A stretch of 64,000 nt of DNA from CAYQCE01 sp964415885 (GTDB lineage: Bacteria; Zixibacteria; MSB-5A5; JAABVY01; JAHJOQ01). The notes below the pieces were generated by a model. It did no database searches, was not told where the DNA came from, and worked only from the letters and a program-made list of their open reading frames with translations. Below are positions 8,889 to 17,143 of this stretch, in pieces (positions within the stretch are counted from its first letter, which is position 1; every line of letters starts with the position of its first letter). The translations under genes and the position numbers were made by a program. The stretch spans positions 1 through 64,000 of the forward strand of contig CAYQCE010000016.1 of NCBI GenBank assembly GCA_964415885.1, given 5' to 3'.

Positions 8889-8929
8889 TATTGTGCGGCA
8901 ACCTGCACTATGCCCTGATATTGTGCAGC
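8886..8929 (+). repeat. Pair of 14-nt direct repeats at the nitroreductase stop
   Basis: TGATATTGTGCGGC at 8886-8899 recurs as TGATATTGTGCAGC at 8916-8929 (13 of 14 identical, 30 nt apart). The first copy overlaps the stop codon. The remaining gap to 9177 holds no gene I can support. The repeat may be a protein-binding site or a small local duplication. Confidence 0.35.
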
Positions 8930-9115
8930 CACACCTGACCCCAGGATCCTCCCTGAGATGCCTCAAACCGGGCAGAGCAACCGATATTGCAGGTTTTTCG
9001 GCGAAAGCAGGGCCGCTGTACAGATATTACCCGCAGCATACGGCCGTAGTCGCAATTTTGGCAGGACAATTGCTAATATCTAAGCTACAGAGGAAATGGC
9101 TTTCCAAGTTTTAGA

Positions 9116-9144
9116 TTGACTGTCTCTGTTCTGATGGATAGCTT
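9116..9144 (+). promoter_or_regulatory. Candidate promoter of the exported-protein cassette
   Basis: TTGACT at 9116-9121 and TAGCTT at 9139-9144 are separated by 17 nt. The -35 is good and the -10 poor. Translation begins at 9178 behind CAGGAGG. Confidence 0.35.
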
Positions 9145-9177
9145 TTTCGGCGTACAGAACAAAGACAGGAGGCATGG

Positions 9178-10002
9178 ATGCCGGCAAAGACAGCAATATC
9201 AGTAATTATCGCAGGATTAGTTTTAATGTCAACCGCAGTCGCACAGAATGTTATCAAGGATGAGGGACCGGCGAACCTGACCGGCTACAACAGCCTTGCA
9301 CCGAGGCTGCTCATCGACTGCCCGACCGCCGCGACTCTACCTCGAGCAAGCTTCGACGTTCACGTCCGGGATTTCTCGGGCGGCGGGTTATTGACCTCGA
9401 TAAACATTGGACTCCATGAACAGTTTATGCTCGGTGTCTCGTACGGAGGCGTTGGAATCCTCGGCGAGAGCGAAGCGGAATGGCAGGATCATCCCGAGTT
9501 TCAGGTCAAATGGCAGCTCATCCCGGAGACTTACACTGTTCCCGCTATAACGCTGGGTTTCGAATCGCAGGGCTATGGCCCGTACATCGAGACGTGGGAT
9601 CGGTATACATACAAGTCCAGAGGCTTCTACGGCGTAATTTCCAAGGGTTACGAGACTTACTACTGGGCGACCGGTTTCCACGGCGGTATCAACTACAGTC
9701 TCGAGCACACCAAGGACGACGACTCGAGCCCGAACGTGTTCTTCGGTTTTGATATGAGCATCAATCACAACGTGGAGATCGTGGCCGAGTATGATATCGC
9801 GCTGAATGATGACAAGGGACTTACAACCGAGACCGGTGATGAATTCGGCGGAAAAGGTTATGGATACTTGAACGTCGGGCTTCGCTGGGTGTTCTATGAG
9901 AGGCTCGAGCTCGGTCTCGACTTCAAGAATCTACTGAACAACCGCAGGGATACTGACACTGTTTCGCGGGAGCTCAGAATAAGTTACTACGAGTTCTTCT
10001 GA
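9178..10002 (+). CDS. YjbH-like outer-membrane beta-barrel protein
   Basis: This 274-residue exported protein has a signal peptide at about residues 1-22 (cleavage after AVA). Regularly alternating beta-strands rich in Tyr, Gly and Phe follow, as in outer-membrane barrels. The region around residues 75-140 (GLHEQFMLGVSYGGVGILGE, then PAITLGFESQGYGPY) resembles the YjbH family associated with exopolysaccharide or envelope functions. The ATG lies 5 nt after CAGGAGG. It is followed by a lipoprotein gene and an OmpP1/FadL-like gene with little or no spacing, so the three probably act together at the outer membrane. The YjbH label is moderate; the barrel call is stronger. Confidence 0.7.
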   Translation: MPAKTAISVIIAGLVLMSTAVAQNVIKDEGPANLTGYNSLAPRLLIDCPTAATLPRASFDVHVRDFSGGGLLTSINIGLHEQFMLGVSYGGVGILGESEAEWQDHPEFQVKWQLIPETYTVPAITLGFESQGYGPYIETWDRYTYKSRGFYGVISKGYETYYWATGFHGGINYSLEHTKDDDSSPNVFFGFDMSINHNVEIVAEYDIALNDDKGLTTETGDEFGGKGYGYLNVGLRWVFYERLELGLDFKNLLNNRRDTDTVSRELRISYYEFF

Positions 10003-10020
10003 TATGAGGAGGTGGTCTGA

Positions 10021-10545
10021 TTGACCGCACGACTTCTTGTTATTTGTTCTGTTGCATTTCTGGCACTGACCACTCTTAACGGTTGCTATACAGTTTTCCG
10101 TACAGGCGATCTTGCAGGCAGGCACGACACTCCGGAAGAGACGGTTGCACACGGTCCCTCCGGAGCTGACTACTCCGGTGACGTTGCTTTCTCGGGCTAC
10201 GAACATGACCGGTGGTCCTACTACCTGCGCACACCGTGGTGGGAGCAGTCGCTGCTTCTCAGATGGGTGAGCCATCAGGACGGCGAAAGCCGCCAGGACA
10301 CTCCCCCCCCGATTTTCCTCCCGGCACCCAGAGGGTCCGGAGGACCATTGCCGATAGACGGCATGCCCGGAGTAGAGATACCGTCAAGACCGGTCAATCC
10401 GCAGGGATCATCCTCCAAGGAGGACGGCGGCGACGTCCGCTACAAGGACGACTCCTCAGGGGATTCAAATCCCCCGACTGACACCAACACGTCGAAGACC
10501 GATCGGAAGCCGGCGCGTCGCAAGACAGGGGGAGGCGACAAGTGA
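10021..10545 (+). CDS. Hypothetical lipoprotein
   Basis: The 174-residue protein starts with TTG at 10021, 6-7 nt behind GAGGAGGT. It has a lipoprotein signal peptide ending in LNGC (lipidated Cys at about residue 22). The mature part has a WSYYLRTPWWEQ aromatic patch and a long Pro/Ser/Gly/Asp/Lys-rich disordered tail from about residue 90. No enzyme motif is visible. It sits between two outer-membrane barrel genes and overlaps the next start by a GTGA junction, suggesting an accessory role for those barrels. Confidence 0.75.
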   Translation: MTARLLVICSVAFLALTTLNGCYTVFRTGDLAGRHDTPEETVAHGPSGADYSGDVAFSGYEHDRWSYYLRTPWWEQSLLLRWVSHQDGESRQDTPPPIFLPAPRGSGGPLPIDGMPGVEIPSRPVNPQGSSSKEDGGDVRYKDDSSGDSNPPTDTNTSKTDRKPARRKTGGGDK

Positions 10546-11828
10546 AATCGATCAAGGCAATGATTATAGCACTCGCAGCGTTGATTGCTCTCTCAGTGGG
10601 AACAGAAGCGCAGGAGGGCTTCCCGATAGATGAAACCTCGGCAGGCAACTTCTTCGGCGTGGGAGCGCGCGGACTCGGTATGGGCGGAGCGCAGATTGCA
10701 TCCGGACTCGATGGCACCGCGCTCGTTTACAATCCGGCACTGCTCGCAAGAATACGCCGCATCGAGATTCTGGCAGGCATATCGCACGAAAACTACAGCA
10801 ACGACCAGAATACTATTCCCATGACTTGGAACAATATTGCGGCTCTACCGGGTGACGGCGGCTCCAAATCGTTCACAAGTCTGAACGCTCTGAATATGTC
10901 GATTCCGGTACCGACTTACCGAGGGTCCGCGGTAATTGCATTTGGAATCAATCGCGTAATGTCATTCGATCACGTGTATGAGGTCTACCGAAGGGATCTG
11001 ACGAACAACGCTGATGTACTCGGCACGGAGATCACCTCGGGCGGCGTGTACCTCTACACATTCGGCGGAGCGATGGACCTCTCGCCACGAGTATCGGTGG
11101 GCGCGTCCTTCAACCTCTATCACGGTGGCGAGGACTACACGTGGGAGTCTATGTACGATGTACCCGGATCACTGGTCGAGGACGAACAGTTCCAGCAGTA
11201 TATTACGGCAGATTATACCGGCGTCTCCGCTAAGGTTGGTATGTCGTACAATCCGAGCCGCAATCTCTCGCTCGGGTTGACAGTCGAATCACCGATCAGT
11301 TTCGCAATCGACGGCGAGTCTCTCGAACTCGACCAAGCATCCCCCCCTATGTATGAATATGAGCTTCGGCACCCCTTCTCATTTGGGGCGGGAGTGTCGT
11401 ACAGATTCCAGCGCATCAATTTCGCCCTGGATGCACACTACACGGACTGGACTCAGATGGAGTACACTGAGTATTCGGATCTCGCATTCAATGACAGACT
11501 GATCAATGTCTACTACCGGGAGACAGTCAAAATCAACGCCGGTGTTGAGTATCTTCTGCCGTTTGCAGGAGCCAAAGTTAGAGCGGGCTACATTCACGAT
11601 CCGCTGCCCTACGCTGATTTTCTCGTCGAGGATGACCGGGGATTCGTGACTATAGGCGCAGGGTTCTTAATCGATCGCGTGATGACGGTTGACATAGCGT
11701 ACGTTCACGGCTCATATGAGTTTGCGCGACCGTACCCGGATGAGAACGACAATGTCAGCATTCTCGAGACGCCGTTTGAGAAATACTCGATTAATAAAAT
11801 CTTCGTAACTACAGCTTTCAGACTCTAA
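10542..11828 (+). CDS. OmpP1/FadL/PorV-like outer-membrane protein
   Basis: This 428-residue exported barrel has a signal peptide at about residues 1-23. The N-terminal mature region (SAGNFFGVGARGLGMGGAQI, then DGTALVYNPA) is the hallmark of the FadL/OmpP1 and PorV/UPF0164 group. The remainder shows alternating strands with many Tyr residues and a C-terminal Phe-Arg-Leu end. It starts at GTG 10542, overlapping the lipoprotein stop by 4 nt. Members import hydrophobic compounds or serve protein secretion; the sequence does not decide which. A strong terminator follows. Confidence 0.8.
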   Translation: MKSIKAMIIALAALIALSVGTEAQEGFPIDETSAGNFFGVGARGLGMGGAQIASGLDGTALVYNPALLARIRRIEILAGISHENYSNDQNTIPMTWNNIAALPGDGGSKSFTSLNALNMSIPVPTYRGSAVIAFGINRVMSFDHVYEVYRRDLTNNADVLGTEITSGGVYLYTFGGAMDLSPRVSVGASFNLYHGGEDYTWESMYDVPGSLVEDEQFQQYITADYTGVSAKVGMSYNPSRNLSLGLTVESPISFAIDGESLELDQASPPMYEYELRHPFSFGAGVSYRFQRINFALDAHYTDWTQMEYTEYSDLAFNDRLINVYYRETVKINAGVEYLLPFAGAKVRAGYIHDPLPYADFLVEDDRGFVTIGAGFLIDRVMTVDIAYVHGSYEFARPYPDENDNVSILETPFEKYSINKIFVTTAFRL

Positions 11829-11850
11829 TCGAATCTGGAAGAAGCAGGAA

Positions 11851-11880
11851 AAAAGGCTCCGCACGGACGCGGAGCCTTTT
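11851..11880. terminator. Bidirectional intrinsic terminator between convergent genes
   Basis: A perfect 12-bp inverted repeat (11851-11862 with 11869-11880, AAAAGGCTCCGC and its complement) encloses a 6-nt loop. A-runs on one side and T-runs on the other serve both strands: the FadL-like gene from the left and the creatininase-like gene from the right. Confidence 0.92.
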
Positions 11881-11908
11881 CCTATTTATCTGAAGTGAGA
11901 AGTCGTGT

Positions 11909-12649
11909 CTATTTGAAGCCGTGAGTCTTCCACTGCTTCAACACCAACTCGACGAACTCCAGCACTTTCTCTTTCGATTTCGCAGCGAATTCCTTCCCCC
12001 TCTCGACATCGAAGTCGGGGCGTCCCTCGCCGCGATCGTTGTAGATGAGCACCGTTCCCGGATTAGGATAAACATCCACACCGCCCGGGAATTCAAAAAC
12101 GAGGTTCTCGTCGTAGTATTTCTTGTCGGCAAGTTCGGGGTCGACAGACATGACATATCCGGTCTCGTCCCAGCCGGCATGCCCGCCTTCGCCGCCGTAG
12201 ACCTCTTTGGTGACATCGCCGCAAAGCATCCACCAGTGCACGACCACAACGTTCATGCCGAGTTCATGATGCGCTCTTTTTGCGACTTTCTTCAGCGCTG
12301 AGTTGTTGCCGCCATGACCGTTCATGAGCACGACCGAGTTGAACTTGTGCCGCTTGAACGATTTCAAGATGCTGAATACGTATTCCTCGAGTTGCTCGGA
12401 GGTAACAGTGAGTGATCCGGGATATCCGATCAGGCTGCTCGTGATGCCGTACCAGATTGGAGGAGCGAGCATGATGTCCAGCTTGTCGCAGACGTACTCC
12501 GCAATATCAACCGGTATGAACACGTCCGTACCGAGACACGCCGCACCGTGAGCTTCGAGCGTGCCGACGGGCAACACGATTGTGTCTACTTCGGACGGTA
12601 CCACTTCACGCACCTGCTGCCATAGCATGCGTTCGAGTCTTCTTAACAT
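11909..12649 (-). CDS. Creatininase/creatinine amidohydrolase-family protein
   Basis: The 246-residue cytoplasmic protein carries the metal-binding pattern of the creatininase family: E32 and H34 in GTLEAHG, D42, NGHGGN at 110-115, and GGHAGWDET at about 155-163. These are metallo-amidohydrolases, including creatinine, formamidopyrimidine and mycofactocin-precursor hydrolases. The substrate here is unknown, and no mycofactocin genes are nearby. It is the last gene of a minus-strand run, 15 nt after the DUF2064 gene, and ends at the bidirectional terminator. Confidence 0.88.
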   Translation of the reverse strand: MLRRLERMLWQQVREVVPSEVDTIVLPVGTLEAHGAACLGTDVFIPVDIAEYVCDKLDIMLAPPIWYGITSSLIGYPGSLTVTSEQLEEYVFSILKSFKRHKFNSVVLMNGHGGNNSALKKVAKRAHHELGMNVVVVHWWMLCGDVTKEVYGGEGGHAGWDETGYVMSVDPELADKKYYDENLVFEFPGGVDVYPNPGTVLIYNDRGEGRPDFDVERGKEFAAKSKEKVLEFVELVLKQWKTHGFK

Positions 12650-12664
12650 AGTATTCCCTGTGTA

Positions 12665-13414
12665 TTAGCTTGGAAGGTTCTTGAGGATTTCTTCGAGCAT
12701 AGCTTCTGTCCTGCTGGCGGTTGCTTCATCGCCAACAAGGCGGAAGTGATTGATATCGGTTACGAGAAACTCAAGATCTTCGGGATGACGCAGATCATAC
12801 CAGAGATCCATCTCGTTCCAGTCATAGTCATTCTCTTCGAACGCCTTCACCATCTGACTGTAGACACGTGTATCGTTCGACCAGTCGACATTCTCGAACA
12901 ACTCCGGCACATAATTGCTCGAGGCAATGAGGTAGTAGCTCCCTTCATGAGTCGGACCGATCACCAGGTCGCGACTCGCTATTACGTTGAATGCGTTCTC
13001 TATAACGTTGGTTTGAAGCGTCGGAGTGACACATCCGATAAGCGCAACTCTACCGAAGCCCTCGTCAAAAGCCGACTTGACAGCATTCGACAGACGCTTT
13101 CCCATGGTCTTGCCTGTCGACTCGACAACGGAAAATCTGTTAGATTTATACGTTTTGGTTTGACCCGGATTTATCGTCTCGGCGAGTCCCTTCACAACCT
13201 CCTTCACAATCTTCGAAGTCTGACCCTTCGTGCAATGCACTTTGAGATAGACGTCAGCAAGCGTCAGGCAATTTGCTATCGTATCCTCGACGAACGCGCG
13301 ATAAAGGCGCCGTTGCTGGTCCTGGCCGAGTGCTCCCTCGAACTGCCGCTGCACCTTCTCACGATTCTCATCGTCTATGAAAATGATCAGTGCCCGTTTC
13401 GTCTTACTAGTCAT
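12665..13414 (-). CDS. DUF2064 / TIGR04282-like glycosyltransferase-fold protein
   Basis: The product has a nucleotide-diphospho-sugar transferase-like layout. It opens with an ALIIFIDD strand, has a helical segment with QQRRLYRAFVEDTIANCL, and then GKTMGKRLSNAVKSAFDEGF followed by VALIGCVTPTL. These match DUF2064 proteins (arsenosugar-type glycosyltransferases). In that family the last motif is usually GSDCP-like, but here the Asp is replaced (GCVTP), so catalysis is uncertain. The ATG at 13414 has AGGA 8 nt upstream; in-frame starts at 13423 and 13453 are possible. Confidence 0.72.
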   Translation of the reverse strand: MTSKTKRALIIFIDDENREKVQRQFEGALGQDQQRRLYRAFVEDTIANCLTLADVYLKVHCTKGQTSKIVKEVVKGLAETINPGQTKTYKSNRFSVVESTGKTMGKRLSNAVKSAFDEGFGRVALIGCVTPTLQTNVIENAFNVIASRDLVIGPTHEGSYYLIASSNYVPELFENVDWSNDTRVYSQMVKAFEENDYDWNEMDLWYDLRHPEDLEFLVTDINHFRLVGDEATASRTEAMLEEILKNLPS

Positions 13415-13490
13415 AAGCGCCATCCTGTGCCGTTGTAAACGGCAATATATCAAGACAGCAGGCGCAATTCAACATCTAAAACGAAAAAGA

Positions 13491-14234
13491 TCAGCCGATG
13501 TTACCAAGCCACGGGAACCACTCAATGAACACGTCTGAGATGCGCTGAAGCAGGTTCGTAATCATGAGGATTCCAACGAGAATCAGGAACGAACCGCTTA
13601 CAATCTCGATCGCTCTGAAGTGCTTCTTGATGAATCCGAACACTCCGAGGAACGTGTTGAAGACGAGCGCTGCGAAGAGGAATGGCACACCGAGACCGAG
13701 GGAGTAACCTGCGAGCAACCACATTCCCTTGAGCACCTGGTCTTCCTGTGCAGCTATTCCGAGCACGGCACCGAGTATCGGACCAATGCAGGGGGTCCAT
13801 CCAAAGGCAAAGGCGAGGCCGATGAGGAATACGCTCAGCAGGCCGAGCGATTTCTTATTGTAGTGCACGCGCTTCTCATACATCAGGAACTTGAGCTTGA
13901 ACACTCCGATGAAATGCAGACCGAAGATGATGATGATAACGCCTGCGACCTTGTTGAATATATCGATGTGCTCGCGCAGAAGACTTCCAACCGAGGTAGC
14001 GCCTGCACCGAGAAGTACGAAAACTGTCGAGAAACCGAGAATGAAGACTATCGATGAAACCGCGACCTTCCTCAAATTCTGCACTCTCAGCTTGGCATCC
14101 TTGAGTTCGTCGATATTAACGCCTGAAATGAATGAGAGGTAACCGGGAATCAGGGGAAGCACGCAGGGAGAAATGAATGATACAAATCCCGCTCCGAATG
14201 CTATTAGGAAATTGACGTTGGGTTCGCCAAACAT
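13491..14234 (-). CDS. ccdA: Cytochrome c biogenesis / thiol-disulfide transporter CcdA
   Basis: The polytopic protein (247 residues, six membrane helices) has the paired redox cysteines of CcdA/DsbD: one in FISPCVLPL near the N-terminus and one in GWTPCIGPI in the second half. It moves reducing equivalents from cytoplasmic thioredoxin across the membrane for apocytochrome reduction. The start ATG at 14234 follows GGAGGAGCA; the open frame extends 19 codons further, but that part is not family-like. A thioredoxin gene lies about 2.6 kb upstream on the same strand, and a ccm operon lies in the same window. Confidence 0.93.
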   Translation of the reverse strand: MFGEPNVNFLIAFGAGFVSFISPCVLPLIPGYLSFISGVNIDELKDAKLRVQNLRKVAVSSIVFILGFSTVFVLLGAGATSVGSLLREHIDIFNKVAGVIIIIFGLHFIGVFKLKFLMYEKRVHYNKKSLGLLSVFLIGLAFAFGWTPCIGPILGAVLGIAAQEDQVLKGMWLLAGYSLGLGVPFLFAALVFNTFLGVFGFIKKHFRAIEIVSGSFLILVGILMITNLLQRISDVFIEWFPWLGNIG

Positions 14235-14307
14235 TGCTCCTCCAGATCTGCTCCTATGCTTGATGACCTTCAGGGCACAACTTTGCAACAAACACAGATG
14301 TTGTAAA

Positions 14308-15462
14308 CTACATTTTCTTCAGGGAATGAAGCGCCTCTTGAATAGCCGATCTTAATTCTTTCGTGGACATGCGTTCGACTATTCTGTCGGCGACTCGCTG
14401 GGCGACCTCCCGAATCAGCAGTTTTTCAGCCAGCGACAATTCTGCCGCGGGCGAGCCCTGATCGGTCGGCTTGCCCGAGAAGACATACTCTTTCTGAGAC
14501 TCAGCTCCTTCCGGAGCGACATCAGGTTCGTCGGCATCGATCTTGGATGTCCCAATCTCCTCAATATCGAACGTCCCGGTCTTTGTGGTTTTCGATGCCG
14601 TCGGCGTTCCGGGAACGGCAGAGGCTCTGGGGATGTCCTTCTCCTCCTCGCCCTCCGGGGACTTGCCCGGTTCGCTTTCCGACGGTTGATCCTCGCTCAG
14701 CTCTTTCTTCATCTCGCGGATGAACCAGTTATAGTCATGCGGGGTGTGCACCTCAGTCTCTGAAGGCGTTTCCAACCCATACTGATCGTCCGCAAGCCGG
14801 ATGCTGTCGTCGGACCCTCCATTGGTTCGATCGTTCATATCCCCCTCGTGGCTTTTGGGTTTATCTTCATTGAACAGATCAGTTACGATCTTGTCCGTGG
14901 CCTCATGATCTTCATCTTTTGCCATGAAGACATCGCCAAGGCCCGGCTCCTCTCTCTTATCCTCTTCGCCCTCGAAGATCGATCCGAAATCAATCTCCTC
15001 GTCGGGTTCGTCATCGATATTGAGTTCCTCGACACCGTCGGCGATATCGTCATTGCTGTCCTGAGACGGGCTCTCCGGCTTGTCACCGTTCAGCTCGATT
15101 CCCAGAAGCTCCGAAGTCATCTCAACAAGATCCTGCGGAGAGAAGGGCTTGTTGAGCGTGTCGTCCGCCTGAGAGGAAAGCAACTGGTGCTGTTGCACAA
15201 TCTCGGATGTCGAAAGAAGCAGAACGACCTTGACGCGACTCGTCTTCTCAGAATCCTTGATCTGCGATGATACCGTGTAGCCGTCCAACTGTGGAAGGGA
15301 CGAATTCAGAAATGCCAGATCTATGTCAGTGGTCTTGATTAGTTCGAGCGCCTCGAGACCGTCGGCGGCGGAAACAACTTCAAGCCCCTTCTTTCTGAAT
15401 AGATTCTCAGCGACCCCTCGAACAGCCTCGGATTGATCCGCTATGAGGACTTTTTTGGACAT
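14308..15462 (-). CDS. Pseudo-receiver domain protein with long acidic linker
   Basis: The 384-residue protein has a response-regulator receiver domain at about residues 3-120. The phosphoacceptor position is Asn53 (AFLNSSLPQLDGY) instead of Asp, and the acidic pair is reduced to Asp9-Gln10. The conserved lysine of LNKPFSP is retained. A ~210-residue acidic, low-complexity linker follows, ending in a helical C-terminal segment (about 340-384) rich in Arg and Leu. It is probably a phosphorylation-independent interaction module. It directly abuts the rhomboid protease gene (no intergenic base), so the two are co-transcribed. Confidence 0.8.
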   Translation of the reverse strand: MSKKVLIADQSEAVRGVAENLFRKKGLEVVSAADGLEALELIKTTDIDLAFLNSSLPQLDGYTVSSQIKDSEKTSRVKVVLLLSTSEIVQQHQLLSSQADDTLNKPFSPQDLVEMTSELLGIELNGDKPESPSQDSNDDIADGVEELNIDDEPDEEIDFGSIFEGEEDKREEPGLGDVFMAKDEDHEATDKIVTDLFNEDKPKSHEGDMNDRTNGGSDDSIRLADDQYGLETPSETEVHTPHDYNWFIREMKKELSEDQPSESEPGKSPEGEEEKDIPRASAVPGTPTASKTTKTGTFDIEEIGTSKIDADEPDVAPEGAESQKEYVFSGKPTDQGSPAAELSLAEKLLIREVAQRVADRIVERMSTKELRSAIQEALHSLKKM

Positions 15463-16287
15463 CTATTTCCTTTTTTTTGAAAGGCGGGACGAAGCCCTCT
15501 CCAACGTCTTGCGTTCCTTGTCGGTCAATTTGTCAATTCCGACCTCATTTATCTTATCGAGGATTCTGTCAACTTCCTCCATCAATTTGCCGGTTTCTTC
15601 CTTGTCGCGCTCGTCCTTCCAATCCTTGTGAGCCGACTTGACTTTAAACAGTCTTTTCCGAAGGACCCCGGGGATAGCATACCCCTTGACATAGAGAAAT
15701 CCGAATGCCGCACCGCCGAAATGGGTCCAGCGCGCAACGTTATCACCGGCCCCGGCGGCAAATGCGAGAATCAGGTCGAGGCCGACAATAAACATAATAA
15801 GATACTTCACCTTGATCGGAATCAGGAAGTACAGAAGCACCATACGATTGGGCCACAAGACGGCAAATGCCACCATCACCGCGAGCACAGCTCCCGAAGC
15901 CCCGATCACCGGCACAGTCGAACTCGGTGTCACGATAACCGTGAAAATACCCGCCGCAATACCGGTCAGGAGGTAGAACTTGACGAAACGCTTCGTTCCC
16001 CAGGTGCGTTCCACTTCGGAACCAAACATCCAGAGCATGAACATATTGAACAGAATATGAAAGATTCCGCCGGGATCGTGCAGAAACATGTAGGTAGCCA
16101 CCTGATATACCAGCGGCCCGGTCAGTACCAGATTAGGCGTCAGACCGAAATAGCCGATCAGATAACGGGATGAGTCGAACAGGGTTATGAGATACAGCGC
16201 TACGTTGACGATCAGCAGCCACTTTACGCCCGTCGGGAGGCCGGTGTTGAAACCGAGTCTCATCTGATTGCCTGCATAGTATCTCAT
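15463..16287 (-). CDS. Rhomboid-family intramembrane serine protease
   Basis: The 274-residue protein has six membrane helices and the rhomboid dyad Ser131 (GASGAV) and His189 (HFGGAAFGF). The loop-1 region contains FHILFNMFMLWMFGSEVE, where the asparagine and glycine features of rhomboids are recognisable. A ~65-residue cytoplasmic, highly charged helical tail follows. It cleaves substrates within the membrane; the substrate is unknown. ATG 16287 is used; a second ATG eight codons later is possible. Confidence 0.92.
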   Translation of the reverse strand: MRYYAGNQMRLGFNTGLPTGVKWLLIVNVALYLITLFDSSRYLIGYFGLTPNLVLTGPLVYQVATYMFLHDPGGIFHILFNMFMLWMFGSEVERTWGTKRFVKFYLLTGIAAGIFTVIVTPSSTVPVIGASGAVLAVMVAFAVLWPNRMVLLYFLIPIKVKYLIMFIVGLDLILAFAAGAGDNVARWTHFGGAAFGFLYVKGYAIPGVLRKRLFKVKSAHKDWKDERDKEETGKLMEEVDRILDKINEVGIDKLTDKERKTLERASSRLSKKRK

Positions 16288-16388
16288 CTTATCGTAGTAT
16301 CGGCGAAAACGGCCTCAATGCTTACCTGTCACTCAATATATGCAGCAACTTCGGCTGGTACAAGCTGTTCGGGAGAATCGCTCTTTGC

Positions 16389-16802
16389 TCAGAACAACTC
16401 CTGATGCAGCTTCTTGATGCAAACATCCTGCAGCGCTGTCATTCCGGTGTTCTTTACCATCTGCACGGCGTCCTCGTGACGGACCCCCTCCTGAAGCCAC
16501 AAGACGTCCGCGGATGTATCGATTGACTCCCTGGCGATTTCCAGCACCGCCTCCGGACGACGGAAAACATCGACGATATCGATCGGCTCGGGTATATCCC
16601 TCAGTGTAGGATACACTTTCTCACCGAGGATGGATTCCTCTTTCGGGTTGACGGGTATGATTTTGTAGCCTTTATCCTGAAGATACCGGGCTACCTGGTT
16701 CGATGCCCGGTCTTCCTTGCTTGACAAACCTACTACAGCGATGACCTTGGAGTCATCGAGAATCTTCTTTATCTCATCCTTGTTCGGATTGGAATGTGCC
16801 AT
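16389..16802 (-). CDS. CoA-binding (YccU-like) Rossmann protein
   Basis: The 137-residue single-domain protein has VIAVVGLSSKEDRASNQVAR near the N-terminus and IIPVNPKEESILGEKVYPTL. It resembles CoA-binding domain proteins of the succinyl-CoA synthetase alpha-subunit type. WLQEGV is conserved near residue 103. It begins one base after the thioredoxin stop and is co-transcribed with it. The function of free-standing members is unsettled. Confidence 0.9.
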   Translation of the reverse strand: MAHSNPNKDEIKKILDDSKVIAVVGLSSKEDRASNQVARYLQDKGYKIIPVNPKEESILGEKVYPTLRDIPEPIDIVDVFRRPEAVLEIARESIDTSADVLWLQEGVRHEDAVQMVKNTGMTALQDVCIKKLHQELF

Positions 16803-16803
16803 A

Positions 16804-17124
16804 CTATCCCATCACCTTGGTGAGCCGGGCCTCGATATCCTTCTTCGGCACGGCACCGACGATCTGGTCGACAACCTCGCCTTCCTTGAAGAAGAGCAGG
16901 GACGGTATGCTCATAATACCATACTGCGTCGCGACCTTTGTGTTCGAGTCTACGTCAACTTTCGCAACCTTAAGCTTGTCGCCATACTGATTGCCAATCT
17001 CCTCCACTATCGGAGCTATCATCTTACACGGCCCGCACCACTCGGCCCAGAAATCGACGATAACGGGAACGTCAGATTTCAGCACTTCCTGTTCGAATGT
17101 GTCATCGGTTACTGCTACGGCCAT
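16804..17124 (-). CDS. trxA: Thioredoxin
   Basis: The 106-residue protein has the canonical WCGPC redox site (Cys30 and Cys33) and the cis-proline segment MSIPSLLFFKEGE. The ATG at 17124 follows GGAGGAAAC; an upstream in-frame ATG would extend it by ten unrelated residues and overlap the DUF885 gene. It lies 19 nt after the DUF885 stop and could feed electrons to CcdA, encoded further down the same strand. Confidence 0.96.
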   Translation of the reverse strand: MAVAVTDDTFEQEVLKSDVPVIVDFWAEWCGPCKMIAPIVEEIGNQYGDKLKVAKVDVDSNTKVATQYGIMSIPSLLFFKEGEVVDQIVGAVPKKDIEARLTKVMG

Positions 17125-17143
17125 TGTTTCCTCCAGAGGTAAG

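Noticed and set aside
9011..9045. GGCCGCTG/CAGC-CGGCC inverted repeat upstream of the exported-protein cassette
   Set aside because: The arms are interrupted by a 4-nt bulge with a 15-nt loop and no T-run; it looks like chance pairing.
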